DNA of 64,000 nt from Rhabditophanes sp. KR3021. Its lineage: Eukaryota; Nematoda; Chromadorea; Rhabditida; Alloionematidae. Position 1 is the first letter of the stretch; every line of letters begins with the position of its first letter. Below, one piece after another: positions 22,308 to 35,052 of the stretch. The stretch is taken from positions 4,960,001 to 5,024,000 of the forward strand of contig CAUJLY010000003.1 of NCBI GenBank assembly GCA_963281155.1, written 5' to 3'. The notes beneath the pieces were generated by a model, which searched no databases, was not told where the DNA came from, and worked only from the letters and a program-made list of their open reading frames with translations. Both the position numbers and the translations under genes were made by a program.

Positions 22308-25300
22308 TTATAGTCCATTTTGAAAGATATCGCAAGTTTTGATTTCAGCACCATTTGATGGATTAATTGTGGTAAATAAGGTGTCTTTGATGCTAATCAA
22401 GGATGGAGTGTTAAGTGTCGAAATAAATTGACTGAATAGATGTATTTTATGTTCTTTTGAAGCGGATAATGGTTCTTCGGCAGAAATTTTTAATAAGTAG
22501 GCATAATCTCTTGGAAGTTGATACTCCATCAAAATGCCAAGTAATCCTCGCTTGTTCTCTTTGATTTGGTCTGTCGAGATTGATCCTATTTGGGCTTTTT
22601 CGCTTTTTGGGCTAAAAACAAAGGATATAAAACCGAGATTATCTTCGCAAAATCTAAGTAACATAGATTCGCGTCCTCGATCTTCCTGTTGAAACAAACG
22701 ATATGCTCCGAAACGAGAAGTAAAGGTGAGAATTCGTTGATTAAATAGAGTTAGCATTGTAATGGGATCGTCGGAGCCATTGAAATTAGAGGAAGTTGAA
22801 TTAATAGATATTCTTTTACTCTTTGCTACTTTTTTCTCTGTAACAGTTGTGTTAAAAAATTATATTTAAATTTTGTTTATAACATAGCTTAAAGATGGTT
22901 TCTCATTGCATCATTATTTTAACGGGATTAATGCGTATTATTTATATTGTTCTCTATATTATTCCTAATACTTTAGGCTAACAAGATCAACCTCACTAGG
23001 TTTTACTTGACTACAATGGATCTGATAAAAAGTCAAGCTTTAATTCCAAGAGATCCGGAAAATGCATCCTATCAAGGCATTCGGTCTACCAAATCGAGCA
23101 ATCCTCTTTGGGCAGAGAGAGAATGATAGTAGTAATAATGTTAATATGATAATTCTATTTTAGAAAAACCCAGTCTTATTCAATCTAATTTAATAATTTC
23201 GTTAGTCAACATGTGGGAGGAGGAATGATAATGAGCTGATTGATGAAAAACTCAAGGAAAAAAAGATGCTGCAGCTTTGGTAGTCAAGTTAAATGCTGCT
23301 TTTGATGAAATTAAAGATGGAGCAACGTTTGCGAAGGCTTTTGTGAAGAAAGACAAAATTATTGCTCAAAAAAATGTGATTGACTGATAATCTGATGGTT
23401 CCTCCTGAAGTTCCCAAGAAGGACAAAAATAAGAGAAGGAATTATTCAATATTAAGTTGACTTGTTGCTTGTTGTTCTTGAGAATCCGGGAGTCAAAAAA
23501 CCTTTTATTCTCGTCGTTTGTGGAGCTAATACTCGAATATGGTTCAAAAGATTCAGAACATCTTGTTCAAAATCAAGTACAACTTTTGAACTGTTGCATT
23601 ATTTGTCTTATTCGTTAGCAACAAGTGAATTCTTTAGACAGTCCATCAAGATTGAATTGAATATGTTCAGACGTATCATTGATCGATACGGCCTGCTCAA
23701 GTATTTGATGAAGATGTCAAAATCAAAGTCAAGCAAGAGATTCAAGAAGCCGTCAATCGAATGGAATTTCTACCCGAACCTGTTGCCTTAAGTCCTATAA
23801 TTGCTAAATTTGAAGCAATCAACAAAAATTATACCGGCTATTATTTGGTAGGTGATGTCTGTTGAGTACATTCTCACCGAGTATTTTAGTGCCCAAGTCA
23901 AAAATGTCGATCATGGAAAGTGCTGTTCTGAAGACGTCTACAAGCTTTCACCTGATAGTGCTCAATTAATTGGTCAGCTAATCATTGAGAAAATGTTTGC
24001 CGTTAAAGAGGAAATTTCTTCAGGCCTTTAATATATTTTTTGTATGCATTTTTTAATTTTTGATTAAACTGTAAATGAACGTACCCGTTGCAATTGTACT
24101 TGTACATAATTTGTGACCAATGTCTGCTATCATCTCGAATGCTTTGTAAAACCAATTCCACAAAGAATGTTGTAGTACAGTTTTACAATCAGTCAATGAT
24201 ACCAAATTATCCTCCATAAACTCTTTTCTCTTGACCAAAACATCATCTTTAACAAATTGAGATAGCAGCTTTTGTCTAACTTCGACGATATCAATCGTTT
24301 CTTTTTCGTCACTAATATCATCGTACAAAAGCTTTACTTGTTCAATCATGTATTCATTTGTTTGATTAACAAATCTTAAATTGATATCGTTAAAAGGGAA
24401 AATAACTTTAGCACATACCGAGGAAGAAAGAGCATGCATTGTATATGTAGTAATTCGTGTTGGTCGAGCATTCTCCCATTTTGTACCTGAAATAAGATTA
24501 CTGAGTGATTTTTAATTAATGAAATTTTTTGGATGATCATAGCGGCTTGACTTTTTTATCAATCTCCTGCTTTTGCCTTTGAAATATAGCCCCGATCAAG
24601 AGCTATATTTTCGTATATTTATTATAATTTGTTGACGTTGTCTCATTTTGTAATACACGATGGAAGACAGAAGATCAGAAATATACAGTTATTTTGTTAA
24701 AATTTTTCAACTAAATTATCTCAACCAAGTTCAATATTCACTGAATTACAGTCGGGAAAGTCATAAAAAGTTTCAAAGCATCAAGACATTAGAAGCTACA
24801 AAGCCATTTAAAAACTGCATCCACTCCGGATGACAATTAAAGAATACATTAGTTGTGCATCGCATTAAAAGAGACATAATCTAAGTTATCCTACACTTTA
24901 TCCACCATTGAAACTTTCAAATATCAATTCATTCTAGTATTAAGCAAAGTTATAAGCATTATGAATAAGCTTGATACTCCTGATGTCTTGGATGGCGATG
25001 AAAAAGTAATTTTTTTGTTACAAATGGGAATAAATTCAATCGTACAACTTCCCAAACCAGATACCGTAGGACTAAAGATCGGCAATTATGAAAATGTGAG
25101 CCAAACCAATAATATCCAAAGATTCACACTTGTACTGAGCGTTTTTAAAAGTTTGCGGGTATCTCTCACATTGAAAATTTCGCTGTGAAGAAGAAAAGAG
25201 AAGATGTTATGAAAAAATATGCTGATCTCAATGTTGATGACTGAAATAGCTAAGACAAGTGATCGTGGCGAAGGAAACAGAAACGTTTATGGCTTTTATA

Positions 25301-27381
25301 CTTCTGATGAAGATGTGGCAGTAAATTTGGATGTAAATGAAAGAATGTTTGCTCTAAAAGTAGAGATGTTTACTGGTTTTTAATTATTCCTAATTATATT
25401 TATCTTTTTAATTATAATTTATCAACGTTATTTCAAAAATGTCTTTAAGGTTTCGGTCATTGTCTATGTTTTATTTGATACATAACATTTTTAAAAACTC
25501 ACTTGTGACTTAACAAAGTTTTGTACAGCATTTTTAAGCAATTCGAATTTTATTGGCGCCTCATCATGCTCACGCGTTTCTGACATGCGAGAAGGGGACG
25601 GGTTTTCAGATGACGCAAGTCTACTCCAATACAATGAACTTAATAATTGTTGAGACTGATCATTAGTGATTGCAATCAAAAAAGGAAGTGTGTAAACATT
25701 CTGAAAGGTAAAATTGATATAAATAGTGATACTAAATTGTATAAATAAGTAATCAAAAAAAAGATACCGCCATCTTCTTATCTTAGCATATGATATTATT
25801 ATTAACTTACATGTTTGAGAATTATTCCATCTTTGAATAGCATTTCCACGTTTACTTTAAGATAATATCGGCTAATTAAAGAACGTCTCTCAACCATGGA
25901 GAAGATCTTCATTCCCTGAACGACACAAAAATTATTGCGAGGATAAGCGGTTTTTCAAATTTCAATTTAATCCCATACATGTGGATGCTTTATTTGGTTT
26001 AGTTTAAAGCATCTTTTCTTATATCATAAATAAATAAATCTTTGCACACCTATCATTTAATGCATAATAAAGAATTTTATTATCAGAACGAAACAGCTCA
26101 CAAACGTGATCTAATTTTGTGGTCTACCTAATTAAGATATCTTATCTTTATATGATGTTGCTCTTTTGTACGGAAAGAATTTTTGCATCACAATTATCAT
26201 GTAGAGTATCAGTTATTTTTTAAAAAAGAGTGACTATTATGATGTACACCCCCATTCTTTTAATTACTTACAATTTCCGGAAATGACACAGTTAATATAT
26301 CATTTTCGTCCCATTGAATCGAATTGACAGCGACCTTTTTATCAGTGCCTCTTGGAAAGGCGACGAGGCTGTAATCAAAATCTTGCGGATTCGTCATAAG
26401 GCAATACATTTGGCCATGTTCTTCTTCGCGTATTTCCAGTTGATTTGCAGTTGATCTATGAGCTACAGCGCCTTCTCTTTTTGTTAGCATTAAATGGCCT
26501 GCAATAGCACTAAAAACATAGTTTATGTTATTATATAGTATAGTTGGTGGTAGTGGTGGTACGGTATCTATTATTATTGCTAGAATATTATACATACAAC
26601 ATAGATATAGTATGTTTGCTTATTGAATCATTATTACTTGCTTAAGGTTTCTCAATTAATAAATGATAGAATCAACAAAAACAAATATTGCACAAACTTA
26701 CTTTACATCTTCTTTGTCGTCTGGATTACATTTCACTAATGTAAGAGTCATGGCAATTGCATTAATAGATCGGTTGACGTCGGAGGGATTTTTTTGAGCA
26801 GCACACACCCTACAAATTTATGGGATAATAAAATAATAATGGGATCACTTTCAATAAATGTCTTATTTTATTTGTACTTGTACAAAGTACTTTTTTGGAG
26901 GTATTTATTTGAACTTACTTTACACGAAGAGTTGGATGCTGAGTCCTACATTTTCGAACACTTCTTGCTTTGTGAATTAAAGGTGCACAGTCAACTTCTT
27001 TCATTTCATCATTCTCGACGATCATTTTTGGCCACTCAGTAATTATGGATTCTTGGAAAAGCTGATCTAACAAACGAGTTTTCTCCTCGTTTTCAATCTT
27101 CGGTTCTTCATCCTCCAAAATTTCCTTTGTTAGTTGTTGGAATCTGAAATGAATTATTAGGAGTTGAAATACGGATAAAGATACTTTGCAGGAATTCCAA
27201 AGGGATCCAAATGGTAGGGGGCGATCATTAGCGAAGCTTTCCTCTGAGCCTCAATCCACAACTTCTTTTCATTTAGCAGCGCATTAAATCTTTGTTTAAC
27301 AGCGAAACTGCTCTTTTTGTTGTTACCCTTCCCAAATAATACTTCTTCGACATGCTTGCGTTTCTGAGAATTAGTACTCAT
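22308..27381 (-). CDS. STAT transcription factor without N-terminal domain or activating tyrosine
   Basis: Eight exons are proposed: 27381-27185, 27143-26919, 26809-26702, 26509-26272, 25915-25811, 25700-25499, 24486-24100 and 22837-22308, about 663 residues. All joins are in phase, except that exon 6 must use a weak donor at 25498; the strong gtgagt at 25502 would lose the frame. The start follows ctattttag. STAT features are the central DNA-binding region (SIQWDENDILTVSF, PFLIAITNDQSQQLLSSLYW), a linker with SLWNWFYKAFEMI (compare STAT WEWFY), and an SH2 domain with MLLRFCEDNLGFISF, including the phosphotyrosine-binding Arg. The N-terminal oligomerisation domain is absent, as in C. elegans STAs. 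After the last SH2 tyrosines (DYAYLL) no Tyr occurs up to the stop, so the usual JAK target site is missing. Two introns of about 1.0 and 1.26 kb carry antisense coding remnants. Confidence 0.78.
22980..24031 (+). pseudogene. Decayed protein-coding gene inside a STAT intron, antisense to STAT
   Basis: Coding-like segments follow each other in changing frames, with stops between. Near 23016-23125 is LIPRDPENASYQG. At 23236-23386 is KLNAAFDEIKDGATF. At 23462-23560 is a segment with KKPFILVVCGAN, then EIQEAVNRMEFLPEP near 23735-23790. At 23857-24031 a 57-codon frame ends in TEYFSAQVKNVDHGKC..YKLSP and a stop. That last piece is about 55% identical by eye to the C-terminus of the remnant at 39388-39768 in the phosphatase intron. 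Several frame changes and in-frame stops argue for decay. The family is not recognised. It lies wholly in the STAT intron 24099-22838. Confidence 0.6.
24961..25380 (+). pseudogene. Second antisense coding remnant in a STAT intron
   Basis: Inside the STAT intron 25498-24487. It starts with an ATG frame (MNKLDTPDVLDGDEKVIF, QLPKPDTVGLKIGNY), shifts near 25150 to a frame with GISHIENFAVKKKREDV, and shifts again at 25240 to MTEIAKTSDRGEGNRNVYGF ending with a stop at 25380. Composition is coding-like in all three parts. One short motif (NSIVQLPKP) resembles NSVQELPKP in the phosphatase-intron remnant, so a common origin is possible but weakly supported. Confidence 0.45.
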
Positions 27382-29034
27382 AATAATCTAAAATAGAATA
27401 AAAGAACATGCAAGGAAAAAAGTGTCTTATTATTCGAACGTATTAAAAGAGGCAACTTATCAAAAAGCGCATAAAAATGTTTGATAGGAACATTTAAGAA
27501 GAAGGATCCAAGTGATACAGCAAGTATAGTCGTCATACGACAAACATACTCTTATTCATCATGGTCGCAATTATTTAAACCCACATGATCAACAGTTTTA
27601 TCATTGGACAAGTCGATAGAGATTCGCTTTACCTTTATCATAAATTTGGCCAGCACCAATTTTGGTGGTTGACGTTAAGGTAAATCATGCAAATAACTAC
27701 ACCCTTCATACTTCTGATAACCGCACTTACATCAAATATGACCAATTCCTTCATCATTAATCATACCAATGTTTGCAGATCATGAAAAAGTAAGATTTTA
27801 TATGAATCGCACTTTGACAGGGCTTAGCAAAGACAAAAATACATATATGTATGTATAAACATTAACATACATTTAAAACCAATAATAACACCTACAGACA
27901 TACTTATATATAATCATCCTTATCAGAAGACAAAAAATTAAAGTAAAAGTAGGATATAAGGCTATAAGCAATTATTATGAAATCATCCTTCTTTTTTTGA
28001 TCAAATATGTATTACGAGATGATTAAAGTCTACAAATTAATAAAAATGTTTTTTGTCAACATTCACTTTTCAAAGAGATTTTTAAATAGATTCTCAAAAA
28101 GACGATTAGAATGTACAGAAATTATATTACATAAATATGATAGAAAATATGATATGTGTATGTGATTATATTATTATTATCTAAAAAAGGCAACAACTAT
28201 CACCAACGACAGGGCTAGCAACTTATGAGTAATAATATTTGTACAAAATATTTTGTCAGTTTAATAAAAATATATGTAATTTCGTTTGATTAAATAGTGC
28301 TGCAAGTTTGGGATCTTATGAAATGAGATAAGGAAAATTAGGCGCTGACTGTTCGACAGCAATCTCTTTTTAGCTACATTCCATGGTCTTTTATTTGATC
28401 AGCACCAGGCCACGGTCTTTAATAGTTTTATAAGTTAGATAAAAATTATACAAGTTACAGAATTTAGATAATAAAAAGTGTATACGCTATATAAGGGCCC
28501 ATCTACAGTTCTTTTATTTGCTAGAAAAGGAGAATAATTTTAAATAAATAATGGAAAACTTTAATACCAATCAAATGTGTAATGATCATAATGATATGAT
28601 GTTATATCATCTAAAATATTGTATACACTTAAATTAAAGCAGATCTTTAAAACCAAAATTAAATATACAGACAAAAATCAAATAAAGTCATATTAAATAG
28701 TGCAGAATACGATAACATTCTTACTCATCTTAAAAGCCTAAACAACAAGACAACCATTTAATAGATTTAAGGTATGTAGAACAAATAAATAATTAAGCAA
28801 TTAAAGAGTACAATAATCAATTATATTACTTAGAAAATAACAGTAGTTATTCACAAAGTCCTTCGAGTGTTAACAAGTACGAAATTATTTAAAAAACTGA
28901 ATACACAAAGTATTTAAACACAAATGGTAGATCATTTAACATATTTATTCTTTCATTAATACAAGCGTATTTTAATTTTCATATTTATATAATTTTTAAT
29001 ATATAGCGGTGCTATTACACAATAATAAGGTTTA
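27382..29034. other. Intergenic region between STAT and F-box genes
   Basis: 1.65 kb of AT-rich sequence holding the STAT promoter and the 3' flank of the F-box gene (both minus strand). No supported gene. Confidence 0.5.
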
Positions 29035-31369
29035 TTAGAAGTATGGAGCTTGCATTGAATTAATTTGTAGAGATCTCCCGAAATGATCATTCAAGGAATT
29101 AGAATTTCCTGAAGTATTTTCGTAGGAGAATGGACGGAAGGGAGAGTCGGAAGGAGTGTTGGTTCCGAAGTCAAGTCCAAAATTGTTGAATGAATTGTGC
29201 TTTGGAGAAGGAGTCTTGGCATAATTATCAAAGCCGGTGAAAGCAGGCATGTTTGCGAAGTCGAACTTGTTGGACCCAGTGTTTGAGAAGGCTGATGAGA
29301 AAGACCCGTTGTATTGGGGAAGATTGTTGCATCCAAAGAAGGCATCATTGGCAGCTTTTTCACCAGGAACATTCATCAAAGTTGAGTGTTCGAATTTTGA
29401 AGAGTAGGGGAAATCTTCAAAGTTCCGGTTTTCTTGAGGAGTATTATGAACAGCCGAGGAGAAGGCATTCTCGTTGTTGTTTTCATACTTATCAAACATC
29501 CCGTACTTTCCACTTGTGTAGGACTTGAGTTTCTTGTAGGTATTAGTGTTTAACGATCTTCCTTCGTTCATCGAGCCACCCAAATTTGGGAAATCTTCGC
29601 CTCCTTGGCCATAACCCTTTGTTTGACGGAAGTTGGAAGAGTTCATTGGTGGGAAGCGAGAATTGTTTCCCTGTTTAAGGCGGTTCAATGACATTTTCTT
29701 CATTTCACCAGAATAGCCACTGTTGTTATTGTTCTTGACAGACAAAGGAAGACGAGTATATTGGGTATTTCTTGGAGTTCCTTCATTATTATTCATTCTG
29801 AAAGTTTCGCAATGCTTTCTGTCATGAGAGAATTTGCCCTGCCCGAATCTTTCATTTGAGTACTTGTTTCCAGGAGAGATCTTGGAGTTGTTCTCTTGAA
29901 CGGGGGTACTGGCAGGTGGTTGTCTTGGACTGGCACCTGGTCCTAGGTAAGCCCAAAGAGCACGGTAGCGATTTCCAATGCGTAACCAAGGTTCAGTGAA
30001 ACCGGGTGGAATTTGAGTTATCTTTTCGTTCATAACGACACTTCCTCCACTCATAACCTCTTCTCCAAGTGATTCAGTAGCTAGAGAGTAAATGCAAAGC
30101 TTGGGGACTCCAAATTCATTACGAATGTGTGGGAATCTAATCCATGGTTGATGTTTTTCAGTCATAACAACCAAGGAAACTCTTTCTTGCTGTTCGGCGA
30201 ACAATTGATAAAATTTTTGATAAACGCCTTCATCGAATTGAGGCTTGAAGTTGGTGACATCCAAGTAACGGAGATTCTTGGATTGGTAGATGACCGAGTA
30301 AAGAGCACCCAGGGAAACAGATGTCTCATCAGCAAGCAGGAGTTTTCTCAAATTTCCTTTGCTTGAAAGTCGAATCAAACCAGCAGAAATGTCATTATTC
30401 TTGACCCCATCCAAATTAAGGGCAGTCAAAGAATCACATTTTTCCAATTCCATCAATCCAACGCTGGAAATGTTTTGGCAGTGAGCTAAAGAAAGTTTCT
30501 CTATGCGTTGAGTAAAGCTGTACTTTGAATCACAGATAGCTTTCAAGTAGTCATCATTGACCATTGGCAGACCTTCCAAATTGAGAGCAGTCAGACGTGG
30601 CAAGTAGGCCAACTCAGTCAAGCCTTTGGTAGTCAATTCTTCGTACTGGGACCCAACATTGGAAACAATAGACAATGTTTCGAGGAAATTGAGCTTCTGG
30701 ACGAGCTTAGCAATCAAATCATCGCTCAAAACAAGCATTTGAGACATGTGAAGAGTCTTGAGTCTCTTGAGATACAGGAGTTTGGTGAAGGATTCAGCAG
30801 AAAAGCGGAAGCACATCTCGAGTTCCAAGTGGGTGATCGTCTTGGGAGAGTTGGCAAAGCAGTAGCCAGTAAGGAATTGAGCGTCAATGCGAATTGTTGT
30901 CAGCTTATTACAATACTTGAAAATTTTCATGACATCAGTGTCACGAAGTTTGTGACGTTCACAGATCAAAACATCCAAGGAGGTGATGTTCTTTCCGATT
31001 GAGATGATGTTGAGGACAGTCTGACGCCAGTTTCCTTGGGATGTCTAAAAGATGACAATTATGATGATAATTAAGGTGATAACTTACACGTAGAGTAGCT
31101 TTGTACAAATCCAGATTGATGTGCTTGAGGTAGTAGCCGTATTGGCGCAGGAATAGGTTGAGGCGATTGTCATCGAGTTGATCCAACATGTCCTTGTAGA
31201 AAGCAACGTCACGCACAGATCTTCTGACCAAATCTCTCATGGCACGGGAAACAATAGAAAAAATGCCGATTCTTTGTTTCAAGGGAACATACTGGAAGAC
31301 ATTCATCCAAACATGGTCAGGGAAGATGTTGTCGGAAATGTTGTGGTAGACGGATGGAGTAAGAGCCAT
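29035..31369 (-). CDS. F-box/leucine-rich-repeat protein with long Asn/Ser/Phe-rich tail
   Basis: Two exons, 31369-31088 and 31044-29035, join in phase 0 across a 43-bp intron to give 763 residues. An F-box (FPDHVWMNVFQYVPLKQRIGI, residues about 16-50) would bind Skp1 in an SCF ubiquitin ligase. It is followed by leucine-rich repeats over about residues 100-330 (for example LTTIRIDAQF, LETLSIVSNV, LTALNLEGLPMVND, LRYLDVTN). The next 400 residues are low-complexity, rich in N, S, G and F (MNNNEGTPRN, NNNNSGYSG, NSFNNFGLDF), and probably disordered. FBXL family membership is clear; the long tail is unusual for FBXL proteins. The start follows the pattern of a short AT-rich leader. Confidence 0.8.
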
Positions 31370-32199
31370 TTTAATAGTAAATAGAATTCTTAATTTATTA
31401 TCTTCAATGAGGCTTCAGTGATGTCTGATGTATAATAGATATGCCACTTTATAAATAAAAGTATGACTTAAATACAACAAGTAGTAAGTAATTTTTGCAA
31501 GGCAGCAATCAAGCGCAGTTACAATTAACTGTGGACTGAGATGAGTCTTTACTTAAAGCTCGCAAACGGCAAGCTATTTATACCTTTTTTAAAATGACAA
31601 TCTCTAAAGAGAGATTGATGAAAAGTTTGGTTGCCTGAAAGGTACACTTATTAGATGAGTTTTAGCGATTTCACATAGATCATTGCATGTATTTTGAACT
31701 CGATACATTTAAAGGATCACACATCGTTATGTTTTTACAAGTTAAGACCGAAATAAAAAAATAGTAACGCAAAATGGTGCATTAAGATGACTTTTAGACT
31801 ATATCGTGGAAATGACACCTTTTTTGGTGAAATCAATTAACCACATCTAAGTACTATACCATAGTGTTGGTGATGACATTTTTCGAGTCATCTTAAAACA
31901 CGTATCTTTTCATAGATATCACAACTTCCAAAAAAATGACGTTTGTTTTTAAAAGTAGCGGTGGTTCATCTTTCCATATTCGAAAAAAAATTAAAGAGAT
32001 TGCAAAGAATCAATTTGTATTCCTTAACAAAAAATGATTTAAAGCACAGCAAGTAAAGTTACCAACGTTTGATAATATTCAAAATGATTATACCCAGACT
32101 AATGTCTTGATTGGAATTTAAATGTTATCAGTGGAATGAAGTTGATTAAGAAGATCACTAAAAGATATATTGTTTAGCATAATTCTAAGTTATTTAAGT
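31370..32199. promoter_or_regulatory. Divergent promoter region, F-box gene and COQ5
   Basis: 830 bp between head-to-head genes. No ORF or RNA gene seen. It presumably contains both promoters, but no motif is claimed. Confidence 0.4.
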
Positions 32200-33184
<985 letters not shown>

Positions 33185-33377
33185 TTTGTTTATTAGATGT
33201 GTAGCTAACATTGTTGTTGATCATTGTGGCAATGTAATGTCATTTTTAAATCACGTGACTTTTTCCGTATTAAATGAATAATTAGGAGAATTTGTTATTT
33301 ATAATTGATTTGAATGTTTTAAACACTTATATTTTTTCATTATACTTTTTAACACTGCAAAGTCATTCATTTTAGTG

Positions 33378-34447
33378 ATGAATCTAAATCATTATATTCT
33401 AGCATTTCGGAACACTCAAAGATCTTGCTTAAAATTAGGTCGTTTTGGAACCACTCCACCCAAAAATCCTCCTCCACCAAATAACGGGATAGTAAAGATT
33501 GGAAAATTTATTGGAGAAATCAAGAATAAGGGACAATACAAGCCAGGACAATTTTTCATCCACAAGTCTTTTGCTTATAGGGGGGTTGTCGTGAAAGCAT
33601 TCGATGCTCCTGTATATGGCTCTAATGGTAAAAATGACAAAGAAAAGTCAGTAACAATTCCTCATTATCAATGCCTAATTCATAAAGATGATTGGAGTAG
33701 CAGCAAATTGCCGCTCGACTTAACTCAGTACTTATCAGATACTCCGGAAAGAAATCAATCTAGTATGACGACTGTTCATGGGATGGACTGCGTGGATCAC
33801 AGCGAAATCATGCCTTACAATCCAACCAGTGAGGCAGGGTATAAAATTATGGATCATGACATCTTCGAGCGACTATTCGAACCTAGTGACAAAAATCAGA
33901 AAGCTTTTTCTTCTTTTTCAATTAGGAAGACCCTGATCGAACCTTATGAAAAGAAGAAGATGTCATGGATGGCACCACAAAGTGTACATAAATATGTTTC
34001 GGAAAATATCGAAATCACCATTACAACATTTTATTTGGGACATGTCCAAAAACTGAGCAATCCAACTCACACTTGGCGTTATGTAATCAAGTTAAAGAAT
34101 TTAACTGATAAGCCAATTACTTTATTGGAGCAAACAATGAAGCTTTACACGACTCAAGCTACCAAGCACATCAACCAAACTGGAACAGATGGAATTGTAA
34201 GATTCTAATTAATTTAAGTAATATTACTATTTAGGTTACAATTCTGCCAACAAAAAGGCCATGCATCAAATTTTGCAGAAACGTTGAAATTGCCCATGCA
34301 AAAGGAGGCTACTTGTGGGGTAAATTGAAGTTTACTAAAGAAGATGGCACTAAGTTTGATTTTCAAATTTCGTCTGTTCCATTAGAACCTTTAGGAAGTA
34401 GAGATTACAACAGAATTGATAGTAATGATGAGCCACCTGTAGAATAA
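33378..34447 (+). CDS. POLDIP2-like protein (YccV + ApaG domains)
   Basis: Two exons, 33378-34196 and 34235-34447, join in phase 0 to give 343 residues. The ATG at 33378 follows cattttag, a likely spliced-leader site. A basic N-terminus (FRNTQRSCLKLGRFG) could be a mitochondrial presequence. Next comes a YccV/HspQ-like domain (YKPGQFFIHKSFAYRGVVV, then YQCLIHKDDW, HGMDCVDHSEIMPY), followed by an ApaG-type beta domain (ENIEITITTFYLG, WRYVIKLKNLTDKPITLLEQ, KGGYLWGKLKF, FDFQISSVPLEP). Human POLDIP2 has this same order and length; it is reported in mitochondria and as a polymerase-delta/PrimPol partner. It follows COQ5 on the same strand with a 193-bp gap, so co-expression is possible. Confidence 0.85.
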
Positions 34448-34563
34448 TGTGTTTTTAAGAAATAATGCTATTAATAATCTAACGATTGATTCTTTAACGT
34501 ATATTCGAGCAATAAAAGAATCTTGATGTTTATAATTAATATGCATTTGTTGTTTATGAGTGA

Positions 34564-34625
34564 TTAACGATTACTGATGTTATTTTTCGACATGAAACAA
34601 AAGATATCAGAGATTTTGCTTGATG
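34564..34625 (-). pseudogene. C-type-lectin C-terminal tail remnant
   Basis: On the minus strand this stretch reads KISDIFCFMSKNNISN and a stop. It closely matches the last residues of the intact lectin at 35982 (MSDIFCFMSRNYICK). About 60 bases are near-identical at DNA level, including the sequence beyond the stop. The final Cys is changed to Ser. It looks like the tail of a lost tandem lectin copy, and it overlaps the start of a (+) open frame. Confidence 0.55.
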
Positions 34626-35052
34626 ACTGTAATTGGGCAAGCCGACTTTTTGCAAGAATCGGTTCATCCAACTCGACTTCTTTTAAAGTTGGAAGCGATT
34701 TGAAGTAAGTTATTCAATTAAAGTATGACTCTGGGAAAATTGTCTTAAATATATTTTATAATTATATTTAGAGTTCTAATACAGTCGTCAAAAAAATCTT
34801 TTACTTAGCAAATGCCGTTAATATATATCTTTGACAGCTGTAAAGAAAATGATTTGGAACAATTTCGTGTTATCAATATTCACAAAAAGCAATGAGTATA
34901 ATTACGACATTAGCAAGTTAAGAAGTTCCTGGCTGTATTGCAATTCTATCTCCGATCCTTTTATAATTCTTTTGGATACAAATATTCAGAATAGTCTTGA
35001 TGAAATAAATGAAAAAATCATTAATGACTTCGATTGCAACAACGAAATTTAA
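34591..35052 (+). CDS. Possible small gene of unknown function, frame interrupted
   Basis: An ATG frame (34591-34703, with LDDCNWASRLFARIGSS and SFKVGSDL) ends at a strong donor (AA|gtaagt at 34704). One acceptor (tttgacag, about 34839) continues in phase with CKENDLEQFRVINIHKK. At a run of five A (about 34892-34896) this frame stops, but the frame one base further stays open with coding-like residues (NEYNYDISKLRSSWLYC, SISDPFIILLDTNIQNSLDEI) to a stop at 35052. One surplus A would explain it. The first exon overlaps a lectin remnant on the other strand, so its ATG part may be a shadow. No family recognised. Confidence 0.35.

Noticed and set aside
23462..23560. Segment KKPFILVVCGAN as an SRP-receptor/FtsY-type GTPase P-loop
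   Set aside because: The glycine-lysine-threonine loop that should follow is absent in all frames, so the resemblance is not enough.
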